From: Planctomycetota bacterium
Lineage (GTDB): Bacteria > Planctomycetota > UBA1135 > GCA-002686595
DNA: 59,498 bases
Assembly (NCBI GenBank): GCA_016220035.1
Contig: JACRIO010000285.1
Location: forward strand, 1 to 59,498
Reading direction: 5' to 3'
Part shown: one piece after another, positions 32,640 to 40,863 of the stretch
Layout: every line of letters starts with the position of its first letter
Numbering within the stretch: the stretch's first letter is position 1
The notes under the pieces: generated by a model
Told to the model about the DNA's origin: nothing
The model's input: only the letters and a program-made list of their open reading frames with translations
Databases searched by the model: none
Program-made: the position numbers and the translations under genes

Positions 32640-35600
32640 GACGCACCTCCACTTCGGATGCGAACGGGGTCGTCGCCGCCAAAGGCTTGCCGAACCGAAG
32701 ATAGAGCGCCGGGACGAGGAGCATGTTCAAGAACGTCGAGGACATGAGTCCAAAGAGGATCACGATGGCCATCGGGGTCAGGATCTCGTTCCCCGGCTCG
32801 TCGCCGCGCAGGGCCAGGGGGACGAGCGCGAGGCCGGCCGCCAAGGCCGTCATCAGGATCGGCGCGAAGCGCTCCAGCGCTCCGGTTCGGACCGCGGCGC
32901 GGAAATCCGTCACCCCCTCGAACTGCTGGAGGTGGCGGATGTGGGACACCAGCATGATCCCGTTGCGCGCGGCGACTCCGAAGACCGTGATGAACCCGAT
33001 GATCGAGGCGACCGAGAGCACCCCTCCGGCGAGGTAGACGCCGAGCACGCCGCCGATCAGCGCGAGCGGCAGGTTGAGCATCACGAGCAACGTGTCGCGG
33101 ATGGAGTGGAACAAGAAGAAGAGCAGGCCGGCGATTCCGAGGATGATGCCGATTCCGAGGATCGCGAGCAGCCGTCCAGTCGCCTCGGCGCTCTCGAACT
33201 GACCGCCGTACTCGACGTAGTACCCCGCGGGAAGCGGCACATTCGTGCTGATCACCCGGCGGATGTCGTCGACGACGCCGCGCAGGTCGCGACTGGCCAC
33301 GTTGCACGTGACGACGATCTTGCGCTGGACGTTTTCGCGACTGATGAAGTTGGGAGAGCGGTCCTCGCGAATGGCGGCGAGCGCCTTCAGGGGAATCTTG
33401 GCGCCGCTCGGCGTGTCGACCAACGCTTCGGCGATCACGTCCGGCGAGAGCTCGCTCACGGCACCCGAGCGCACGACGAGGCTGAACGTGTTCATCCCCT
33501 CGAGCACCTGGCTCACATGGCTGCCGCTGGTGACCACCTCGAGCGCCCGCGCGACGTCCGCCACCCGCAGGCCGTGGCGTGCGATGGCCGCGCGGTCGTA
33601 CTCGACGCGCACGGACGGCACTTGTGCCTGTTGCTCGGTCGAGAGGTCGACGACGCCCGGGACCGTGCGCATCTGCGCCTCGATCTGCGTGGCGTACGAG
33701 CGCAGGGTCTCGAGCCGCTCGCCGAAGAGCTTCACCGCGATATTCGCGCGCGTGCCCGAGAGCATGTGATCGATGCGGTGACTGATCGGTTGTCCGAACG
33801 TGGCTTGCACGCCGGGGATCGTCGCGAGGTCGGCGCGCAGGACCTCGAGCAGTTGCTCCTTCGTGCGCCGCTGTCCGCCGGAGCGCGTCGGCGCCTCCAT
33901 GTCGAGCGTGAGGTCGATCTCGCTCGCCTCGACGCCCTGGACGTGCTCGTCCTCCTCGGCTCGACCCGTGCGCCGCCCGATCGCAGCGATCTCGGGCTGC
34001 TTCATCAACGCTTCCTCGACCAGGTGCGCGAGCTGATCGCTTTGTTCCAGCGACGTGCCGGGCACGGTGACGAGGCCGACCACGAGCGCACCTTCGTTGA
34101 ACTCGGGCAGGAAGGCCCGGCCCATCGAAAGCGCGACCGCCCAGCTCGCGGCGAGCAACCCGAGGCTCGGAACGGCCACCAGCCATGGGTGCTTCAGCGC
34201 CCAGTTCAGCGGCTTGCCGTAGACGCGCTTGAGGAACACGACCAGTCTGGGCTCGTGCGCCGCGAGCACGGTGCGACTGCGCGGCAGGAGCAGGGAGCAC
34301 ATCGCCGGCGTCAACGTGAGCGCGACGAGCAGGGAGGCCGTCAACGAGACGCAGAACGCGATCCCGAGCGGACGCAGGAGCCTTCCTTCGACGCCGGAGA
34401 GGAAGAACAGCGGGGTGAACACGAGCAGGATGATGACGGTGGCCAGCACGGTCGATGCGTTGACCTCGACGCTCGCCTCGTACACCACCTGCCGTGTCGG
34501 CCGACGGCGCTCCGGGGGTGACGTCCCGTTCTCGCGCAACCGCCGCACGATGTTTTCGACCGCAATGATCGCGTCGTCGACCAGTGCGCCGATCGCGATC
34601 GCCATGCCGCCGAGCGTCATCGTGTTGATGTTGCTGCCGAGCGCCTGCAAGACGAGGACGGCGGTCACCAGCGACAGGGGGAGAGCGACCAGCGTGATCA
34701 TGCTCGCGCGGGCGCTGAAGAGGAAGGCGATGACGATCAACGCGACCATGGCCGCGCCTTCGATGAGGGCGGCGGTCGTGTTGGCGATCGAGTTCTCGAT
34801 GAAGACGGCCTGCCGGAACAACTTCTTGTTGATGTACATCCCTTCCGGGAGCGTGCTCTGGAGCTCGTCGAGGGTCGTGTCCACCCGGGCCGTCAGCTCG
34901 AGCGTGTTCGCGCCCGGCTGTTTCTGGATCGCGATGATCACGCCCGGCTCGATGATCGGCTCCCAGTTCGGCCCGCGGCGCGACGAGGAACCGATGCCGC
35001 GCTTGAGCGCCGATCCGATCGCGACCACCCCCAGATCGGACACGCGCACGGGTACGCCGTCGCGCAAGGTGACCACGGTGCTCGCGATGTCGGCGGTCGT
35101 GCCGACCCGGCCGATGCCTTCGACGATCGATTCCTGCGGTCCGCTGATCAGCACGCCGGCCGCCAGGTTCTCGTTCGTACCCTCGAGCGCGCGCACGACT
35201 TCCTCGGAGGCGACGCCGTAGGCGCGTAGACGAGCGGGCGACAGCACGACCTGGTACTGCTTCTCGTCGCCTCCGATCGGCGTGACCTGCGAAACGCCCG
35301 CGACCGACAAGAGGCGGCGGCGAACCTGCGTCACCGCGGTCGTGCGGAGCTCGAGCTGGCTGTGGCGATCGGAGGTGAGCGACACGAACACGATCTCGCC
35401 CATGATCGAGGAGACGGGCGCGATCGTCGGCGGCTCGACTTGCTCCGGGAGGCTGCCGGTGACCGCGCCGAGCCGCTCGGTGACCGTCTGGCGCGCGCGG
35501 TAGATGTCGGTGCCCCACTCGAACTCGACCCAGATGACGGCGAGTCCGACCGCCGTTCCCGAGCGCACGCGCCGCACGTCGGCGGCGCCGTTCATCGCGG

Positions 35601-35811
35601 TCTCGATCGGAAACGTGACCTGCGTTTCCATCTCCAACGGCGACATTCCATGTCCGTTCACGAGCACCGTGACCGTCGGCGCGGTGAGATCGGGGAACAC
35701 GTCCACGGGCATGCGGACCGTCACGTAGGTTCCGATGCCCATCAAGAAGAGCGCGAGGACGATGACCCCGGCTCGGTTGTTCAGCGACCAGCGAATGAGG
35801 GCGTTGATCAT
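32632..35811 (-). CDS. heavy-metal-efflux-type RND transporter (CzcA/CusA family)
   Basis: The 1059-residue product begins MINALIRWSLNNRAGVIVLA and has the RND plan of twelve membrane segments with two large periplasmic loops. Signature pieces are MPVDVFPDLTAPTVTV, MEVETQ-like MSPLEMETQVTFPIE, TLGGMAIAIGALVDDAIIAV and VENIVRRLREN, with GRAFLPEFNEGALVVG opening the second half. The pattern is that of the metal-ion (HME) rather than the drug (HAE1) branch; the exact ion cannot be told. ATG 35811 is preferred because the longer frame upstream is arginine/serine-rich and overlaps the adaptor gene. Confidence 0.9.
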   Translation of the reverse strand: MINALIRWSLNNRAGVIVLALFLMGIGTYVTVRMPVDVFPDLTAPTVTVLVNGHGMSPLEMETQVTFPIETAMNGAADVRRVRSGTAVGLAVIWVEFEWGTDIYRARQTVTERLGAVTGSLPEQVEPPTIAPVSSIMGEIVFVSLTSDRHSQLELRTTAVTQVRRRLLSVAGVSQVTPIGGDEKQYQVVLSPARLRAYGVASEEVVRALEGTNENLAAGVLISGPQESIVEGIGRVGTTADIASTVVTLRDGVPVRVSDLGVVAIGSALKRGIGSSSRRGPNWEPIIEPGVIIAIQKQPGANTLELTARVDTTLDELQSTLPEGMYINKKLFRQAVFIENSIANTTAALIEGAAMVALIVIAFLFSARASMITLVALPLSLVTAVLVLQALGSNINTMTLGGMAIAIGALVDDAIIAVENIVRRLRENGTSPPERRRPTRQVVYEASVEVNASTVLATVIILLVFTPLFFLSGVEGRLLRPLGIAFCVSLTASLLVALTLTPAMCSLLLPRSRTVLAAHEPRLVVFLKRVYGKPLNWALKHPWLVAVPSLGLLAASWAVALSMGRAFLPEFNEGALVVGLVTVPGTSLEQSDQLAHLVEEALMKQPEIAAIGRRTGRAEEDEHVQGVEASEIDLTLDMEAPTRSGGQRRTKEQLLEVLRADLATIPGVQATFGQPISHRIDHMLSGTRANIAVKLFGERLETLRSYATQIEAQMRTVPGVVDLSTEQQAQVPSVRVEYDRAAIARHGLRVADVARALEVVTSGSHVSQVLEGMNTFSLVVRSGAVSELSPDVIAEALVDTPSGAKIPLKALAAIREDRSPNFISRENVQRKIVVTCNVASRDLRGVVDDIRRVISTNVPLPAGYYVEYGGQFESAEATGRLLAILGIGIILGIAGLLFFLFHSIRDTLLVMLNLPLALIGGVLGVYLAGGVLSVASIIGFITVFGVAARNGIMLVSHIRHLQQFEGVTDFRAAVRTGALERFAPILMTALAAGLALVPLALRGDEPGNEILTPMAIVILFGLMSSTFLNMLLVPALYLRFGKPLAATTPFASEVEVRHA

Positions 35812-35827
35812 GTTGCGTCCACTCGAA

Positions 35828-37441
35828 TCAATGCTGGTGGCCGGGACCGAACGAAGTGGGGGAGAGCGCAGCGAGCTTGACGACGTAGGCACCTCGCGTG
35901 GCCACGCGCTCGCCGGCCGCAACACCCTTGCGCACCTCGACGAACTCGCCGTCCTTCACGCCGAGCTCGAGCTCGCGCTTCTGGAAGAGTTCGCCCTCGA
36001 GCATCACGTAGGCGATCGGCAGTCCCTGCTCCATCAAGACCGCTTCGAGGGGCATCGCGACCGCGGCCTCCGCCCGCTCGGTCGCGATTTCCAACTCGGC
36101 GAGCATGCCCGGCTTGATCGAGCCGCCGCCGCTTTGGAGCTCGCAGCGCAACACGGCGGAGCGCGAGACCGAATCGATCGTGGGCAGGACCTTCAAGGAC
36201 GTGCCGACCTCCGCTCCACCGACCTCGAAGCGCGCGCCGGGCAGTGCAGCGCAGGTCACGACCCCCGTGCTCGACGGACCGACGAGGTGCAGGTCGAACT
36301 CGGAGACGCGACCTTCCACCCAAACGCGTGACGCATCCAAGATGCGGAAGAGCTCGTCCCCAGGCTCCGCCGACTGGCCCTGCATTCGACCCACGGCGAT
36401 CACCGTGCCGCGCAGCGGCGACGCGAGCGGGAACCGAAGGGCCGAGTTCGTCGAAGCGCCCGCGCGTTCCGCGCGCATGCGATCGAGGGAGTCCTTCGTG
36501 GCCCCAGCGCTTTCGAGGTCGGTGCGCGCGAGGCTCAGGTTGCGTTCGGCCTCGTCGAGCGCCTGCGCCGTGCTCAAGCCGGGCTCGCGCAGCTTCGCGA
36601 TGCGTTCCCGCTCGCGCGTCGCGTAGTCGAGCCGCGCCTGTGCTTCATTGACCGCGCGCACGACCTCCAACGATTTGAGATCGAACTCCAGTTGGAGCGC
36701 CTGGAGTTGGGCCAGATCCGCGGCGCCGAGCGGCGGCTCGACCCATCCAAGCACCTGTCCAGCCTCGACCGCGTCGCCGGTGCGCGGCAGGGCCCCATTC
36801 GCCGGCGCGAGCAAGCGTCCCGCGACCGGCGGGGCGACGACGGCCTCGGCGCCCTCGGGCGTGCGCACCTCTGCCGGCACGACGAGCCAACGCGTCAAGG
36901 CGCGCGGTCCGGCTCGCGCCAGGAGCAGCTTCACCTTCCACTGCTGTTCCATGAGGAAGGGAGCCGCGTTGGGCGGCGGGTCGCCCGCGCTGGCCTCCGC
37001 GGCTTTGGCCGCTTCCTGCGCGCTGGCGTGGACCGTCACTTCACCGAGATCGAGCGTCTCCTCGGCCTGCTCGCTCTTCACGATCAGGCGCCCAGGGAAC
37101 CGTCCTGATTCCGGCAGGCTCCCCTCCGGGGTGAAGAGTCCTTCGCGCCGCGGCGCATTCACGGCGAGCCGCGTGGAGCCGATCTCCAGCGTCACCGAGC
37201 CGGAGCGCACCGGCTCGCCGTCTTGGAGCACCGAAAGGTGCGCCAGGAAACGCGCGGGCGATCCGCGGACGAGATGCGGGTACTCCAGGTACAGGAGCAG
37301 CCGCTCGCCGAACACGGTCGTGCTCGTCGGCTCGAGCGCCTTGGGTTGTTCCACCGCGGCGGCGGCCTGGTTGCCGCAACCCGCACTGATGAAGAGAGAA
37401 TGGACGAGAAGAACGATGCAGAGAAAGAGATTCCGGTTCAT
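35828..37441 (-). CDS. RND periplasmic adaptor lipoprotein
   Basis: The 537-residue protein starts with a lipoprotein signal (IVLLVHSLFISAGC, Cys about 22). An N-terminal beta domain follows (about 40-150), then a membrane-fusion core: VVAPPVAGRLLAPANGALPR, a coiled coil (about 285-345: LEFDLKSLEVVRAVNEAQAR), and a barrel and MP domain (SPLRGTVIAVGRMQGQSAEP). The tail ends in GPGHQH, which could help bind metal. The extra N-terminal domain is longer than in drug-pump adaptors and fits metal-pump adaptors. ATG 37441 is chosen for the signal peptide. It lies 16 bases upstream of the RND gene. Confidence 0.88.
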   Translation of the reverse strand: MNRNLFLCIVLLVHSLFISAGCGNQAAAAVEQPKALEPTSTTVFGERLLLYLEYPHLVRGSPARFLAHLSVLQDGEPVRSGSVTLEIGSTRLAVNAPRREGLFTPEGSLPESGRFPGRLIVKSEQAEETLDLGEVTVHASAQEAAKAAEASAGDPPPNAAPFLMEQQWKVKLLLARAGPRALTRWLVVPAEVRTPEGAEAVVAPPVAGRLLAPANGALPRTGDAVEAGQVLGWVEPPLGAADLAQLQALQLEFDLKSLEVVRAVNEAQARLDYATRERERIAKLREPGLSTAQALDEAERNLSLARTDLESAGATKDSLDRMRAERAGASTNSALRFPLASPLRGTVIAVGRMQGQSAEPGDELFRILDASRVWVEGRVSEFDLHLVGPSSTGVVTCAALPGARFEVGGAEVGTSLKVLPTIDSVSRSAVLRCELQSGGGSIKPGMLAELEIATERAEAAVAMPLEAVLMEQGLPIAYVMLEGELFQKRELELGVKDGEFVEVRKGVAAGERVATRGAYVVKLAALSPTSFGPGHQH

Positions 37442-37552
37442 GTGCGCTCGATGGGACGGTGGGACACGAGAGACCACGGCGGACGCACGACAGGGCAGTC
37501 CGCTCGCGACGATTGCGCCCGGCCACGACGAGGCCGGGCGTCCCACGGAGCG

Positions 37553-38053
37553 CTAGATCAGAAGCGCGTGGCTGGAGCGCAGGAGCGCTGCGATCCCAGT
37601 GCGCGTGCGTGTCTGCGGCGGCCAGCCCGAGCGGCAGAAAACGGGTCGACCCATGGCCTCGACGACCGGCAGATTCCACCGGAAGGGTGCAACGAGCGAC
37701 AGCACTTGAAACGTCGGAACCGGAAAGTGGCTCGCGGTTCTCGGGGAGGCGGCGAGGAGCCGAGGGAGCTCGACCAGCAGGCCCGTCGGTGCGTCCTCTT
37801 CTTCGTGCGTCCCGCTCTCGCGATCGGATCGATGCTGCACGTCATGCCAAGCGTCGAGTCCGCCGGGAGTCCCTTGCACCGGCTCGGAGGGCAGCAGGTG
37901 GACGTGTCCACCCGAGTCCCCATGCGAGTGCAGCCATGCCGCCGTTCCACCGACTGTCGAACTGAATACGAACGCGGCCAGGAGGACAATGCAGAGCAAC
38001 AGCTTCGCCGGGGCGACTCGCTCCTCGCGATTCCTAGTCCGGCAGAAGGCCAT
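37553..38053 (-). CDS. small exported His-rich protein of the efflux operon
   Basis: The 166-residue protein has one N-terminal hydrophobic segment (KLLLCIVLLAAFVFSSTVGG). A His/Asp/Glu-rich stretch follows (WLHSHGDSGGHVHL; AWHDVQHRSDRESGTHEEED) that could bind metal in the periplasm. Similar short His-rich proteins lead metal-efflux operons. It lies 111 bases upstream of the adaptor on the same strand, so it is probably the first gene. The start at 38053 is the ATG nearest the hydrophobic segment; one upstream (38092) is possible. Confidence 0.6.
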   Translation of the reverse strand: MAFCRTRNREERVAPAKLLLCIVLLAAFVFSSTVGGTAAWLHSHGDSGGHVHLLPSEPVQGTPGGLDAWHDVQHRSDRESGTHEEEDAPTGLLVELPRLLAASPRTASHFPVPTFQVLSLVAPFRWNLPVVEAMGRPVFCRSGWPPQTRTRTGIAALLRSSHALLI

Positions 38054-38233
38054 TCGACCGCAAGGGATACCACCGACCTCCTTCCAGGACAACGGCCCGG
38101 TTCCTTTTCGCGCCCCAAGCGCGCCCCGAGCAGACCAGCCTCCCGCATCTCCAGCAACTCCGAGCGCGTCGGTGGATCAGGCAAGTGATCGGCAGGACTT
38201 GGATGTCGCGAGAGCGAGGGCGGCTCTTGGTGC

Positions 38234-38446
38234 GTGCCGGCCTTGCGGCGGCGCAACCTCTCCGGCTCGACCATCGACGGCCTCGACGAGACTCAGGCGA
38301 TGCTCGGATCCTGCGGCGAGCACGGGATCACCGCGGACGTCGAGGTCCTCCCCATTCAGAGGGTGAACCAGGCCCACGCACGGCTCGAGCAGTCCGACGT
38401 GAAGCACCGCTTCGTGATCGACATGGCTTCGCTCGCCAAGGCGTGA
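38234..38446 (+). pseudogene. C-terminal remnant of a zinc-type alcohol dehydrogenase
   Basis: The frame reads RRRNLSGSTIDGLDETQAML, GSCGEHGITADVEVLPIQRV, NQAHARLEQSDVKHRFVIDM then ASLAKA, which is the last ~65 residues of the CAD-like zinc alcohol dehydrogenase family. The catalytic and NAD-binding parts are absent upstream; the frame there breaks into unrelated sequence near 38234. It is a gene scrap, probably left by deletion. Confidence 0.7.
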
Positions 38447-38810
38447 TCCGCGGATCTCGGGAGCGGAGCACTGCGTGACAGGAGCGCGAGCCCCGCGGGA
38501 GAGGGTTCGAGGCCCGCGGTCCGCGGCCTCGGTTGGGGTGGCGCAGGCCTAGGACGGTGCTCCCGTCGAGGGGCGCCTGGGTCCAGCTTGCAGCGGTATG
38601 AGCGAAGATGAGGGAAGGCCCCTCGATCCATCGTCACGACCTCACGAAGGCGACTCCGGACCAAAGCGTCCTCACGTGAAAGTCAGCGTCGCGCGCGCCC
38701 CGCCGACCCACTCCTTCCGCGGCCGCCGCCCACCTTGACACCCCTTCGAACCCTCTCGATACTCCCACCCAACCCCGCGACCGACGCGGAGAGAGGTTCG
38801 GTGGAGGAGC
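38447..38810. other. intergenic region with a strong promoter-like pair
   Basis: This 364-base gap has no credible gene. Its second half carries TTGACA and GATACT 17 bases apart (38735-38763) and then GGAGGA before the ATG at 38811. The first half holds GC-rich sequence with no feature I can name. Confidence 0.45.
38735..38763 (+). promoter_or_regulatory. sigma-70-type promoter for the 38811 operon
   Basis: A consensus -35 TTGACA (38735-38740), a 17-base spacer and GATACT (38758-38763) as -10 lie 47 bases upstream of the ATG at 38811. GGAGGA at 38803-38808 serves as the ribosome site. Such a good match is unusual in this GC-rich sequence. Confidence 0.5.
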
Positions 38811-39446
38811 ATGGGGCGAGTCGTCCCCCCTGACGACGGCGTCGATTCCGGCCGCTCCGGTCCCCCAGGGGACTGGCCCGGCCGTGAGTTGTTGTCGGGC
38901 TCCTCGCCGCGCGCCGTCCTCGCCAAACTCTGCGACGGCGACCCGCTCGAGATCGGCCCGCGCGTGATCGACCACCTACAAGACGCGGCCGTCCTCGTCG
39001 ATCCCCAGCGCGCCTCCTCGCGCGCGGCGGCGCGCATCGCGCATGCGGCGATGCGCTATCGCGGACGACCGGAACTCAGCGCTTTCTTGCAGCGGAACAT
39101 CGCCGACGCGATCGATGGGCTCATCGAAGAAGAGCGCGAAAACGAGCTCGCGAGAACCCTGATCGACGATGCGCCGGGAGCACACCTCCTCTTCTTGTGG
39201 AAGCTGCTCGGGATCGAGCCGGCGCTCGCGCGGCGCGCGAGCATGGCGTTCAACCGGCAGCCGATCGACGCGCGGCGAGCGTTCCTGGCGGTGGCCGGAT
39301 ACCGGACGCCGCTCCGTGAATACGCCTTGCGAAACGAGATGACCGAGGAGCGCGTCCGCGAGCTCCTATCCCTTGGCCTGCGCGCGATGGGCGCGGCCGT
39401 CGGCAAACAGGGCCTGAGTGTGGAAGGATGGGAAGACCATGGCTGA
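38811..39446 (+). CDS. sigma-region-4-like regulatory protein
   Basis: The 211-residue protein is mostly helical. Its end (RRAFLAVAGYRTPLREYALR, NEMTEERVRELLSLGLRAMG) resembles sigma-factor region 4 helix-turn-helix sequences, while no region 2 is seen. Earlier parts (LCDGDPLEIGPRVIDHLQDA; LQRNIADAIDGLIEEERENE) are of unknown type. It follows a good promoter and overlaps the next gene by eight bases. It is probably a transcription regulator or sigma-like factor of a planctomycete-specific set; I am not sure it binds polymerase. Confidence 0.6.
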   Translation: MGRVVPPDDGVDSGRSGPPGDWPGRELLSGSSPRAVLAKLCDGDPLEIGPRVIDHLQDAAVLVDPQRASSRAAARIAHAAMRYRGRPELSAFLQRNIADAIDGLIEEERENELARTLIDDAPGAHLLFLWKLLGIEPALARRASMAFNRQPIDARRAFLAVAGYRTPLREYALRNEMTEERVRELLSLGLRAMGAAVGKQGLSVEGWEDHG

Positions 39447-40365
39447 GCTCATGCAGCTCGACCCCGCGTTCGAAGGCCTGCTGCGCGAAGTCGCGGCGGC
39501 GCCGGAGTCGCGCCTGCTCCGCGTTCCGCGCGGGCGGGAAGTGCCGCGTTGGCTGACGATCGAGGCCCCGTCGAGCGCGAGCGACATGACCCTCGGCCTC
39601 GCGGAGCGCGAGCTCGTGCGTGTGGGTCGGCAGGAACTCGCGTGGTTGTTCCGGCAGGCGGCGTTGAGGGAGCTCATCGATGGTGAGCGCACGCGCGACG
39701 AGGTGATTCAGTGCCGCGCAGTCGATGTCCGAATGCGCCCGCTCGATCGCGAGGCCATCGCTCGTCAAGTCGGCTCAGAAGGCAGCATCACCGGCGAGGA
39801 AGCTGACTCGTTTCGCGTGCTCGAACGCTGGCTCCGACAGAGTTCCCTCAAGGCACCCACTGCTGCCGAGCTTGCGGCTGCCTCCATGCGCTTCGCGCCG
39901 ACGGCGCATGCGCGCGCGATCGCAGGGCCGGACTACTTGCTGCGGGGCGACATCGCCTCGGCACGAGAGTGGCTCGAGGCCAGCCTCCTGTCGGATGCGA
40001 CGAGCAAGCGGGCCGTGACCACGTGGAACAACCTCGCGCTCACGTATGTGTTCGAGCAGCGCCCCGATCGGGCACTGGCCGCGTATGAGAATGCCGTAGT
40101 ACTGGCGCCCACCAACGCTGTCGCCCGAGCTGGGGTCGTGGTGTCTACAGTGCTTCTCGGAGATGCGACGCTCCTGCGAAACGCCGCAAGCCAGTTCGAC
40201 TCAATCGAAGAGGGGGATGAGCGCTTTTGTCAGTTCTATGGGACGACAATCCGGGGCCATAGGCGTCGAGGACTGCTCGTGGTTTCACCCTCAGCGGCTG
40301 AACTGGCGAAGAAGTGTGAGACCGACTTCCAAGTGGCAGGGAGGGTCATTCATGAACTCTGCTGA
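39439..40365 (+). CDS. TPR-repeat protein
   Basis: The 308-residue protein holds a TPR-like helical region near residues 170-225 (YLLRGDIASAREWLEASLLS, NNLALTYVFEQRPDRALAAY, ENAVVLAPTNAVARAG). The first half is a charged, mostly helical domain of unknown fold. GGAAG directly before the ATG at 39439 supports that start over GTG 39418. It overlaps the sigma-like gene and is itself overlapped by the first small-peptide gene, so the set is an operon. It likely binds partner proteins. Confidence 0.65.
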   Translation: MAELMQLDPAFEGLLREVAAAPESRLLRVPRGREVPRWLTIEAPSSASDMTLGLAERELVRVGRQELAWLFRQAALRELIDGERTRDEVIQCRAVDVRMRPLDREAIARQVGSEGSITGEEADSFRVLERWLRQSSLKAPTAAELAAASMRFAPTAHARAIAGPDYLLRGDIASAREWLEASLLSDATSKRAVTTWNNLALTYVFEQRPDRALAAYENAVVLAPTNAVARAGVVVSTVLLGDATLLRNAASQFDSIEEGDERFCQFYGTTIRGHRRRGLLVVSPSAAELAKKCETDFQVAGRVIHELC

Positions 40366-40525
40366 GTATCGCCGTCGCACCAGGATCGGCCTTCTCGTCT
40401 TGTTCGCCCTGGTTGCGTTGACCGAGTTGGCGAGCGCCGTGCAGCCCGTGGACCCGCCCTACGGCGTGCTCCCCACGCACCGGAGGCGCGAATGTCGGAC
40501 AGGGCCGGACACCCCTACGATGTGA
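40352..40525 (+). CDS. 57-residue exported or membrane peptide, copy 1
   Basis: The frame has a basic start (MNSAEYRRRTR), a hydrophobic segment (IGLLVLFALVALTELASA) ending in an A-S-A-type cleavage site, then VQPVDPPYG and a basic tail. The ATG lies inside the end of the TPR gene, after an AGGGAGGG ribosome-site-like stretch. A second copy of the same length starts 235 bases later. It is probably a secreted ~30-residue peptide or a single-pass membrane peptide of unknown role. Confidence 0.6.
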   Translation: MNSAEYRRRTRIGLLVLFALVALTELASAVQPVDPPYGVLPTHRRRECRTGPDTPTM

Positions 40526-40586
40526 ATTGGTGGGGACGAGACAAGGAGGCGCGAGCGTGACGTCCAAGTGGCAGCAGGAATCCCTC

Positions 40587-40760
40587 ATGAGCTTCGCATG
40601 GCTTCGTCGTCGCACAAGGATCAGCCTGCTCGCCTTCTTCGCCTTGGTTGCGTTGATCGAGGTTGCGAGCGCGGTTCAACCCGGAGACCCGCCCTACGGA
40701 AGCCAAGGGGTCCCACAGAAGCGAGCCCCAACCTCAGGACTGGACACGCCCGCGACATGA
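40587..40760 (+). CDS. 57-residue exported or membrane peptide, copy 2
   Basis: The copy reads MSFAWLRRRTRISLLAFFAL and VALIEVASAVQPGDPPYG, closely matching copy 1 in order and length (RRRTRI, the hydrophobic segment, ASAVQP, DPPYG, then a divergent tail). The upstream DNA also matches (CCAAGTGGCAG at about 40563 and 40329 before each start), showing a tandem duplication that includes the ribosome site. It is likely co-expressed with copy 1 and the large repeat protein downstream. Confidence 0.6.
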   Translation: MSFAWLRRRTRISLLAFFALVALIEVASAVQPGDPPYGSQGVPQKRAPTSGLDTPAT

Positions 40761-40863
40761 GCGCAGTCCTCGCCCCGCGAAAAGGACTCCGCGTTCCGAT
40801 CGGGTCGCGACGAGCCTGACCGAGCACAGCACCAGAAGACGACGATCGAAAGCCACCTGCCGC

